Made by a program: the position numbers and the translations under genes
Source of the DNA: Neoarius graeffei
Taxonomy: Eukaryota; Chordata; Actinopteri; Siluriformes; Ariidae
Direction of reading: 5' to 3'
Length of the DNA: 64,000 nt
NCBI RefSeq assembly: GCF_027579695.1
Contig: NC_083570.1
Coordinates: 3,999,001 to 4,063,000 of the forward strand
Notes under the pieces: generated by a model
Told to the model about the DNA's origin: nothing
Database searches by the model: none
Seen by the model: the letters and a program-made list of their open reading frames with translations, nothing else
Shown: piece after piece, positions 54,598 through 64,000 of the stretch
Layout: each line of letters opens with the position of its first letter
Numbering within the stretch: position 1 is the first letter of the stretch

Positions 54598-55638
54598 GAT
54601 GTACATTCCAGAAAATCTTCTCTGCTCAGTGCTTCTGGTCCTGAAATGATCTGAACTGCTGCAGCTGTGGAGAGAAAAATGGAAACATGAGTTTGTGTAA
54701 AAGATGGAAAGAGTTTAAAGTGATCCAGTCAGTTTATTCATTTTAAATCAGTGTTTTAGTTCAAAGTGTCGGGTGAATAAAGTGTCTGCAGAAAAGAAAG
54801 CAGGAGCATCGCTAAGAAATAACACATCACTGTGTTTCTCCAGCAGGAACAGCTCCTCTTACCATGTGGAGGGATTTTGTTGAATTCCTCCTCACAGAAT
54901 TCCTCGAGTCTCTTTTTCAGATCTGAGAGAGAATTCCTCACTCCATCAAATGAGAGATGTTGATGGACAGTGACGCTGGATGTGTGAAAATCTGGTCCGA
55001 TAAGTGGAGGAGATCGACGTCCAGAAGCTAAAACCTACAGAAAGCAAATGAAATGTAAAACCCACTTGTGATGTCAGACAGGGACATTTATTGTTCCCTT
55101 AATGAGAGGTGTTTTAGAGAGTGTGTGAGGAACAGCTGGCTCTGTAGATCAGACAGTGAGTGTTACCTGGAGGAAATGGATGTGATCGTGTGTGTGTGAA
55201 AGCTGCTCCAGCTCAGTGACTCTCCTCTGAAGATCAGCAATCTCCTGCTCCAGTTGCTCCAGGAGTCGTTCAGCTCGACTCAGTTCAGCCTTCTCCTGAT
55301 CTCTGATCAGCTCCGTCACCTCCCAGCGCTTTTTCTCCATGGAGCTGATCAGCTCAGTAAAGATCCTCTCACTGTCCTCCACTGCTGTCTGTGCACTGAG
55401 CTGTTCGGACACAGACACACACACACACACACACAGGATTTAAAGCTCATCTATCATTCCCTCTCTTACTGGGACTGTAAATGACTCGTTGTCCATGTTG
55501 TGTGTGTTTCTAGGAGCAGCTCTGTCTCTGCTCACTGCTCACCTTTATAGTGTTCACAGCCTGTTTCAGCTCCTGCACCTTCTTCTGCTTCTCCTGGATT
55601 CTCTGCTGGGATTTCATCTGCTCCTCCTTTAACTCACT
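53925..55638 (-). CDS. finTRIM/TRIM25-like gene, copy C, RING exon not found
   Basis: Exons on the minus strand: 55543-55638, 55167-55400, 54863-55034, 54605-54664 and 53925-54481. All have proper borders and the same sizes as A and B for the first four (96, 234, 172, 60). The coiled coil (VEDSERIFTELISSMEKKRW) and PRY-SPRY (LDPNTAHRHL, CYWEVEW) read without a stop. The RING/B-box exon, expected beyond about 57.5 kb by analogy, is not found up to 64 kb; intron 1 instead contains two Gmr1-type copies and Tc1 pieces. Either exon 1 lies outside the window across a greatly enlarged intron, or the gene has lost its ligase half and is a coiled-coil/B30.2 remnant. Intact frames argue for recent duplication or retained use. 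Confidence 0.75.
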
Positions 55639-55790
55639 CTGAGGACAAATAAAATACATTCAGCTTTTTATACAGTATGAGCAAACTGGTTCCATATTAA
55701 TGTCAGTTCAAAGTACATTCATGTTTCTTACAGCTGTGAATGTTCTGTTCTCTGTGTGTTTTATTTTGTGTGGATTTTTTTTGGTTTTTT

Positions 55791-56846
55791 TGTGGCAATG
55801 AGGGTGTGGTCAAGCACCAGTTTGTGAACAGAGGGCGAGGCCAGGGAAGGTGAGTTGCAAATTGTTCTCACCTGTTGGTAACTCGTGTGTCTGTTTGCAA
55901 GAATGACAGGGTAGTGAAAAAAAGGGGGAGAGCGAAGAGGTGGTCGTCTCCTGATTAGAGAACGCATGTATGTATGTGACAAGACAACCTTAAAGCTGAA
56001 AAGCCAAACTGACAAATAAAGAAGACTGTGTTCATCACTATTTCCCGCCTATCTGCACTTCACTATTCCACCCACCTTAGGGACATATGAAAGTGGTGCC
56101 GAAAGCCAGGACTACTGAAGGAAACCACCGATGGAGTCCTCCCCACTCAAGAATGTCACCTATGCCCTTGCTGCCACCCAACAGAGCCAGTAGCAAGCCC
56201 TGATCTCCCTCCATAAGAAGTAAGAGCAGCACTTTGAAGCCTTGCTGCTGGCTCAACAAGATGATCGCCAGGCGTTCCGGCACCTGCTCGTGTTGGTGAG
56301 GTCCTTGACTGCTACAGCTGCAGACCTTCCCCATGTCACCCAAGCGAAGATGGGGCCACATGATGATCTAGAAGCCTTCATCATGCTATTTGAACAGGCG
56401 GCAGAGGCATGGGGATGGACGGTCAAGTAATGCATGACTCATCTAGCCCAGCATGTTGCGCAGCAGCTCCCCATTGACAGTCGGCTCAACCATGCCAACT
56501 TGAGGCAAGCCATCCTGCAGTGTGTCAGTTGCTTCCTGGAACAACACCATCAACACTTCCACACATTGACATTGGAAGAAGTTGGCTGGCCATTCGCTTT
56601 TGGCCAACAGCTCCAAGATGCCTGCTGGTGGTGGATGAGGGTGGAAGACTGTGACACTGAGTCATCAATGTGGTGGGGCTGGAGCAGTTCATCGTGTGGC
56701 TGCCGGAAGGGACAGTGAGTAAGAACAGTGGAGTGGGTCCAGTACCACCGCCCAGTGTTGCTGGATCGTGCAATCAAGCTGACAGAGGACCATTTGGTGG
56801 CAGTTTCAGTGGCAGGTGGAGATCCTGCCTTTTCTCTCTGTCTCTC

Positions 56847-56878
<32 letters not shown>

Positions 56879-59530
56879 CCCCTCCCCTCTTCCTGTCCCC
56901 ACCCTGTTCTCCCACCACAGAAATGGGGGCTGGCCCTCCAGCAGCTGGTTCGCTGCACCTGTGATGTCCCCGTCCTTCCTTTCTCTTCTGTGTCTTCTCA
57001 CCCTCAGGTGAGTGATCCTCAAAACACCAGTACAGAGGTGAAGCCTGGGCTGGTTTGGTGGCACTGCGGGGAACCCAGACATCTCCGGGAGCAGTTCTCT
57101 GCAATGGAGGTGGGAGCAGTGGTCCCGGATCCCCAACATGCCAGAGACTGCCCTTGATCAGGCTGGAGTGTATTGCATGTTCATGGGGATAAATAACATG
57201 CATTGGTGGATTCCGGCTGCAGTTAGACCTTAATCCACCAAAGCCTGGTTCAAGGTGAGGCATTGAGGGGGAGCACAAGTGGTCAATGTTTTGTGTGTAC
57301 ACGGGGATGTTCACGAATATCTGCTAGTGTCCATCGACATACTATTCTGGATGAAAAGCATAGGGTCGAGGCGGTGGTGGGTAGCCCATGCCTCACCCAC
57401 CCACTAATTCTGTGGACAGATTGGCTGGGTTTAAAGGTTTAATCAAGCATGTAGTAGTGGGCAGGTCCTGGGGTAACTCATCACGGGGAATTCCGGTGTG
57501 GCATTGACTGGGGAAGCCGTCTCAGAGCCATCCATGTCAGCATCATGTCAGAGCGATACGAGGAGCAGGAAGCGGCCTGCCCCTCCTCTCTCTCTCTCTC
57601 AGGAATTCTCTCGAGGATTTCCCATTAGAACAAATGCAAGACAAGACTCTGTGTCATGCTTTTGACCAAGTGAGAGTAGGCGATGGTCAGACTCTCTAGC
57701 CAAATACAACACTCGCCTTCTTGTACTTTGCAATTATTAAAGACAGGTTATACTGAGTGACGCAGGGCACTCAAACCCGTGAATAAATAACCCAATTGTT
57801 TTTGTAATCCCAAAAAACCATAGGGAACTTAACTTCATGCAGCTCACTTTAACACTCTGGCCGGACACTTAGGTCATGATAAGACACTAGCCCAAATTAT
57901 GCCCCGGTTTTATTGGCCAGAGATTTGTGGTGATAACCAGAAGTGGTGCGCAGCATGCTGCAAATGCCAGCTGGTGAATCCAGTGGCCACTCCAAAAGCA
58001 CCATTGTGCCTTCTCCCTCTAATCAAGACCCTCTTTTAAGGAATTCGCATGGATCTCGTCGGGCCATTAGCTTGGTCGACACGAGGATTTTTTTTTATTT
58101 TAGTCCTAGTGGAATATGCAGCGCGATATCTGGAAACAGTCCTGCTGCATACATATCTGCAAGCAATGTGGCAGAGACACTGTTTAAAATTATCTCCCAA
58201 GTCGGGATTCCCAAAGAAATCCTGACTGACCAAGGCATGACATTCATGTCATGCACATTTCGCAAGCTTTATGAGTTATTGGGGATTAAATCCATCTGCA
58301 CCACTGTGTATCACCCACAAACAGACAGTTTGGTAGAACAATTCAACCAAACACTTAAAAACTGAATTCAGAAGTTTGTAAGCGAAGACACATGTAACTG
58401 GGATAAATGGCTTGAAACCCTGTTATTCGCAGTATGAGAGGTCCCGCAAGCATCCATAGGATTCTCCCCATTTGAATGATTGCATGGGCATAAGCCTTGC
58501 AGCATTTTGGATGTGTTGCGGGAAAACTAGGAGGAGGGACCTTCAAAGAGTAAAAATGAAATTCAATACATTCTTGACCTGTGCGCAAAGCTTCACACAC
58601 ACTCAGTCACTTAACCCAGTAGAATTTATGGCAGGTGAAAAAACCTCAAGCCCTGATGTACAACAGGGGTGCGCACCTTAGAGAGTTCACCTTGGTAGAT
58701 AAAGTACTTGTATTATTGCTCACTTTGAGCTCAAAATTAATCGCTAAGTGGCAAGGGCCCTTTGAGGTCACACGGTGAATCAGGAATGTCGACTATGAGT
58801 TGAGGCGAACGGATAGGGGTGGGGCGCTACAAGTATACCACCTCAACCTATGTAAACATTGGAAGGGGGTCCCCATGGCATTGGCATTGGTAGTTCCAGA
58901 GAGGGCAGAGTTGGGGCTGGAGGTAAAAATGAAAGTAACCACTCAAGCCACTCCGGTCCCCTGTGGAGACCACCTCTCACCAGCCCATCTCACAGAGGTT
59001 GCCAGGTTGCAAGCAGAGTTTTCTGACATGTTATTGCCCCTTCCCATCTGCACTTACCTCATTTAACATCACGTTGAGACACCCCCAGGGTTGGTGGTGC
59101 ATAGCCGCCCATATCGCTTACCTGAACACAAGAAAGTGGTGGTTCGGGATGAACTCAAGGCCATACTCGAAATGAGAATAATTGAGGAGTCCCACAGTGA
59201 TTGGAGCAGCCTGGTGGTCTTGGTTCGCAAGACCAATGGATCGGTCCGGTTCTGTGTGGACTGTCGGAAAGTCACTGTGGTGTCTAAATTCGATGTGTAC
59301 CCAATGCCTCAAATTGATGAGTTGCTCAGTTGATTAGGTGCTGCTCGCATTTATTCGACACTGGATTTGACAAAGGGATATTAGCAGATCCCCTTGACTC
59401 CTCTATCCCGAGAAAAAAACGGCCTTTTCCACAAAGTTTGGCTTACACCAATTCATCATTCTTCCTTTTGGGTTATTCAGTGCTCCCACTATGTTCCAGT
59501 GGCTCATGGACAAAATCCTCTGCCCCCATG
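55791..59530 (+). mobile_element. Gmr1-type Ty3/gypsy fossil in TRIM C intron 1
   Basis: 5' LTR at about 55791-56090, primer site resembling tRNA-Phe, gag (from about 56131), protease region (about 57180-57440), integrase (about 57830-58370), GPFEV module (about 58755) and reverse transcriptase (about 59090-59520). The 3' part and 3' LTR are absent; Tc1 sequence takes over at about 59531. It is heavily broken, with many breaks. Its LTR is shared with the stubs in introns of TRIM A and B, so it is older than the gene duplications. Confidence 0.85.
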
Positions 59531-59828
59531 CGTGCTAAGCTAATAAAGACATACCCCAAAAGACTTGCAGCTGTAATTGCAGCAAAAGGTGGCTCCACAA
59601 AGTATTCACTTTGGGGATGTGAATACCTATGCACACTCCAGGTTTCTGTTTTTTCATCTTAATTATTGTTTGTATCACAATAAAACAACTATTTGTACCT
59701 TTAAAGTGGTAGGCATATTGTGTAAATCAAATGGTGCTAACCCCCCCAAAATCCATTTAAATTCCATCTTGTAATGTGACAAAACAGGACAAACACCAAG
59801 GGGGATGAATACTTTTGCAAGACACTGT
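59531..59828 (+). mobile_element. Tc1-like transposon 3' end
   Basis: Matches the end of a second Tc1-like family (AAGACTTGCAGCTGTAATTGC...) and ends with GAATACTTTTGCAAGACACTGTA, a typical terminal repeat. Only the transposase C-terminal coding end remains. Confidence 0.75.
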
Positions 59829-59849
59829 ACAACATTGTTCTTTAAAAGG

Positions 59850-60276
59850 CTTTTTTCTGCACTACATTGTCAAAAGTATCTGGACACCTGGCCATCAGAC
59901 CCATGTGTGTTTTTTTCCCCAAATTGTTACCACAAAATCTGAAGCAGACAATTGTGTTGAACGCCTTTGTTTGCTGTAACATTACAATTTCCCTTCACTG
60001 GAACTCAGACGCTCAAACCTGTTTTAGCATGATGATGCTCCTGTACACAAAGTGAGCTCCATGAAGACATGGTGTGTGAAGGTTGGAGCGAAGAACTCGA
60101 GTGTCCTACATAGAGTCCTGACTGAACTCATCCCCACTGAACACCTTTGGGATGAACTGGAACACTGACTGTACCCCAGACCTCCTCGCCTGACATCAGT
60201 GTCTGATCTCACTCATGCTCTTGTAGCTGAATGAACAGTAATCCCTACCGCCATGCCCCAAAATCTATTAAAAAGC
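59850..60276 (+). mobile_element. third Tc1-like family, internally deleted
   Basis: Starts near CTACATTGTCAAAAGTATCTGGACACCTG, a typical Tc1-like end, then jumps to the C-terminal half of a transposase (ATGATGCTCCTGTACACAAAG, then CCCCACTGAACACCTTTGGGATG). A Gmr1-type LTR at 60277 cuts off its right end. Confidence 0.72.
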
Positions 60277-63200
60277 TGTGGCAGCGGGGGCGTGGTCAAG
60301 CGCCGGTCTGTGACAGGAGGGCGGAGCCAGGGAAGGTGAGTGGCAGCATCACTACACCTGATGGTAATTAACCTGTGTTTGTGTGTCTTCCCAGTAACCG
60401 CGCCCTATTTAAGGAGGCAGAGGGAGAGCAGAGGAGAGCTCTTCCCGGGACAAGAACACAGCGTGTGTGTGTGTGTGTATTTACCAGAGTAAAACGGTGT
60501 TGTTATACTGAAAAGTCTGGCAATAAAAAGCCTATCTGTACCTGAAGCTTTGTCCTGCCGTCCTCTGTGCTCCACCCACACCTCAGAGAGCTCTACAGTG
60601 GTGCTGAAACCCGGGAAAAGGTGGAGCACCAACCTCGCAGCCCCATGGAATCCTCCCCGTTCACGGACCTGGTCCATGCCCTCGCCACAGCTCAGCAAAG
60701 CCAGCACCAGGCGCTTGTCACGCTCTGAAAGGAGCAAGAGCGGTGCTTCGAAGCCCTGGTGCTGGCCCAGCAGGAAGATCGCGAGGCATTCCGGCATCTC
60801 CTCCCGTCGGCGGGGTCCACCAGCGCCCCGGCTGCGGGCCCGTCTCCCCTCATCGTGACCAAGATGGGCCCGCAGGATGAACCCGAGGCGTTCCTCACAT
60901 TGTTCAAACAGGTCGCTGAAGCCTTGGGGTGGCCGATGGAGCAGAGTGCGGCACGCCTCCGCCCCCTCCTGATGGGAGAGGCGCAGCTGGCCACGCTACA
61001 GCTCCCCGCTGATCGCCAGCTGGCCTACGCAGACCTTCGCCGGGCCGTCCTCCAGCGCGTGGGGCGCACACCAGAACAACAGCGCCAGCGCTTCTGCGAG
61101 CTGCGGTTGGAGGAAGTCAGCCGGCCGTTCGCGTTCGGCCAGCAGCTCCGGGAAGCCTGCTGGCGGTGGCTGAGGGCCGACGATCGCGACGCAGAGGGAA
61201 TCATCGATCAGGTGGTGCTGGAGCAGTTCATCGCCCGCTTACCAGCCGGAACCACGGAATGGGTCCAGTGCCACCGCCCGGCGTCGCTGGATCAGGCAGT
61301 AGGACTGGCGGAGGATCATTTGGCGGCTGTTCCGGTGGCAGGACAGCCGACGACGTCTTCTCTTCTCTCCTCTTCTCTCTCTCTTTCTCCGCTCCCTTCT
61401 GTGTCCCGTCCTTGCCCCATTCCCCCACCATGGAGACGGGGGCCGGCTCCACCCCAGCCAGCTCGCCGCACCCGTGGTGCCCTCCCGTTTCTCCCTTCTG
61501 TGTCTGTCTCTCCCCCCCCTCAGGTGAGTGAGCCCCAGAGCACCGGTGCAGAGGGAAAGCCTTGGCCTGTTTGCTGGTGCTGCGGGGAGCCGGGCCACCT
61601 GCAACAACAGTGCGCAGCAATGGAGGTGGGCGCGGTGGTACAGATCCCCGACGTGCCAGAAGCTGCCCTCGATCGGGCCGGAGTGTATCGCATACCGGTG
61701 AGTGTCCAAGGGGCTACATATCAGGCGTTGGTGGATTCTGGTTGCAGTCAGACCTCGATCCGCCAAAGCCTGGTGCAAGACGAGGCATTGGGGGGAGCAC
61801 AGGGGGTGAAGGTGTTGTGTGTGCACGGGGATGTTCACAGCTACCCGTTGGTGTCGGTCCACATATTTTTCAGAGGAGAAAAATCTATAGTGAAGGCGGC
61901 GGTTAATCCTCGCCTTACCCACTCTTTAATTTTGGGGACTGATTGGCCGGGATTTCGGGGTTTAATGACGCGCCTAGTAAAGAGTGGGTCCTGCCATTTG
62001 ACAGGGGGAGGTCCCGGTGTCGCTTTGGCTGGAGCTGCTGTCGCAGAGCCGTCTATGTCATCTCCGCGACAGAGTGAGGAGCCGCCGGCTCCTCCTCTTT
62101 CTGTTGGGGAATCCCTTGTGGATTTCCCATTAGAACAATCGTGAGACGAGACTCTGCGACATGCGTTTGACCAAGTGAGAGTAATCGATGGTCAAATGCT
62201 CCAGCCGAACGCCACCCCGTCCTTCCCCTATTTTTCTATTATGAAGGATAGATTATACCAAGTGACGCAGGACACTCAGACGAAAGAGCGAGTCACACAG
62301 CTGTTAATTCTAAAGAGCCGCCGGGAATTGGTATTTCAGGCGGCTCACTTTAATCCCATGGCTGGACACCTAGGGCAGGATAAGACACTAGCCCAGATAA
62401 TGGCCCTATTCTATTGGCCGGGGATTCGCGGCGATGTCCGTAAGTGGTGTACGGTGTGCCGCGAATGCCAGTTAGTAAATCCAGCAGCCATTCCAAAAGT
62501 GCCTTTGCACCCCCTACCATTAATCGAGACCCCGTTCGAAAGAATTGGGATGGATCTCATCGGGCCATTAGATCGGTCAACACGAGGGTTCCGCTTTATA
62601 TTGGTTCTGGTGGACTATGCAACATGATACCTGGAAGCGGTGCCTCTTCGCAATATCTCAGCACGCAGTATTGTGGAGGCCCTCTTCCACGTCATCTCCC
62701 GGGTTGGAATCCCGAAAGAGATTCTGACTGACCAAGGCACCTCGTTTATGTCACGAACACTGAGCAAACTGTATGGGCTATTAGGTATTAAGCCAATCCG
62801 CACCAGCGTGTATCACCCACAAACGGACGGTTTAGTTGAACGGTTCAATCGCACCCTCAAGAATATAATTAAAAAATTCGTGAGGATGCACATAACTGGG
62901 ATAAATGGCTCGAACCCTTGTTATTTGCAGTGCGAGAGGTCCCCCAAGCCTCCACGGGGTTCTCCCCGTTTGAATTGTTATACGGGCATAAGCCACGCGG
63001 CATTTTAGATGTGCTGCGAGAAAATTGGGAGGAGGGACCTTCACAGAGTAAAAACAAAATTCAGTACGTTATGGACCTGCGCGCAAAACTCCACACGCTC
63101 ACCCACCTAACTCAGGAGAATTTGCGGCAGGCCCAGGAACGGCAAGTCCGCCTGTACAACAAGGGCACGCGCCTTAGAGAGTTCACTCCGGGAGATAAGG

Positions 63201-64000
63201 TACTCGTACTCTTGCCCACGTCGAGCTCCAAATTAATCGCCAAGTGGCAAGGACCCTTTGAGGTCACACGGCGAGTTGGGGATGTCGACTATGAGGTAAG
63301 GCGAATGGACAGGGAGGGGGCGCTACAGATCTACCACCTCAATCTGCTTAAACTCTGGAATGAGGAGGTCCCCGTGGCGTTGGTGTCGGTAGTTCTGGAG
63401 AAGGCAGAGCTGGGGCTGGAGATTCAAAAAGGGACATTGGCATCATGTACCTCTCCGGTCCCCTGTGGAGACCACCTCTCCCCAACCCAACTCATGGAGG
63501 TCGCCCAGTTGCAGGCCGAGTTTTCGGATGTGTTCTCGCCCCTGCCTGGTCGCACTGACCTCATAGAACACCACATAGAGACGCCCCCGGGGGTGGTAGT
63601 GCATAGCCGCCCTTACAGGCTACCCGAACACAAAAAAAAGGTGGTTCGGGAAGAACTTCAGACCATGCTCGAAATGGGCATCGTTGAGGAGTCCCACAGT
63701 GACTGGAGCAGCCCGGTGGTCTTGGTACCCAAGGCCAACGGGTCGGTCCAGTTCTGTGTGGACTACAGAAAAGTCAACGCGGTGTCTAAATTCGACGCGT
63801 ACCCAATGCCTCGTATTGACGAGCTGCTCGATCGACTAGGCATGGCTCGCTTTTACTCAACACTGGATTTGACGAAGGGATATTGGCAGATCCCCTTGAC
63901 TCCATTATCCCGGGAGAAAACGGCCTTTTCCACAGGGTTCGGCTTACACCAATTCGTCACACTTCCTTTTGGGCTGTTTGGGGCGCCCGCTACATTTCAG
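60277..64000 (+). mobile_element. Gmr1-type Ty3/gypsy element, cut by window end
   Basis: 5' LTR 60277-60597 (321 bp), primer site 60599-60616, gag from 60645 with a CCHC knuckle (CWCCGEPGHLQQQC), protease (LVDSGCSQTSI), integrase zinc finger and core (62330-62890), GPFEV module (about 63250) and the start of reverse transcriptase (FCVDYRKVN region, about 63750) at the window edge. Broken, with a few breaks. It is close in sequence to the whole copy but its LTR differs in length and in the segment around 60440-60520, so it is a sister lineage, younger than the fossil at 55791. The right end and target duplication cannot be seen. Confidence 0.92.

Overview
The window looks like a piece of a ray-finned fish (teleost) chromosome. 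It has spliced host exons with GT-AG borders, fish-type tRNA-derived SINEs with A and B boxes, Tc1/mariner and hAT DNA transposons, L2/CR1-like and Tx1-like LINEs, Gmr1-type and chromodomain Ty3/gypsy LTR elements, and abundant CA/GT microsatellites. The order or species cannot be fixed from the sequence alone.

The only convincing host genes are three copies of one finTRIM/TRIM25-like gene (RING, two B-boxes, coiled coil, PRY-SPRY/B30.2). Copy A (9623-14107, +) and copy B (26978-31271, +) each keep six coding exons with consistent splice phases, predicting 579 and 568 residues. Copy C (53925-55638, -) keeps exons 2-6, but its RING/B-box exon is not in the window; intron 1 runs into LTR-element fossils. 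Three further scraps of the same gene lie at about 5.3 kb, 20.5 kb and 23.4-23.8 kb.

The locus grew by segmental duplication. Blocks around A (about 5.1-20.5 kb) and B (about 23.5-42 kb) are direct copies, and the block around C (about 44.6-56 kb) is inverted. Some transposon insertions are shared (a Gmr1-type LTR upstream of exon 2 and a solo LTR downstream in all three; a Tc1 broken by an L2 LINE in A and B). Others are private (the SINE at 32.3 kb, the chromodomain element in B, the whole Gmr1 element in C). Together they order the events.

Layout: 0-5.1 kb, Tc1 piece with a SINE, then LTR-element fossils; 5.1-8.7 kb, TRIM scrap, hAT element, mariner remnant, and a SINE split by a short DNA transposon; 8.7-14.1 kb, TRIM A; 14.2-20.5 kb, SINE, solo LTR, LINE tail, Tc1 and L2; 20.5-26 kb, TRIM scraps, a mariner-like element holding a SINE, orphan ORFs and a Tc1/mariner-superfamily remnant; 26-31.3 kb, TRIM B; 31.3-42 kb, solo LTR, LINE tail, and Tc1 containing L2 containing a chromodomain Ty3 element; 42-44.6 kb, a hAT-like element holding two SINEs and a foldback element; 44.6-48.3 kb, inverted flank of the TRIM unit; 48.3-53.3 kb, a whole-looking Gmr1-type element; 53.9-55.6 kb, TRIM C; 55.8-64 kb, two more Gmr1-type copies separated by Tc1 pieces.

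The most notable element biology is the Gmr1-type family. Integrase lies before reverse transcriptase inside a Ty3/gypsy lineage, and the primer site fits tRNA-Phe. The chromodomain element instead has a perfect 13-base self-complement fitting Tf1/sushi-type self-priming.
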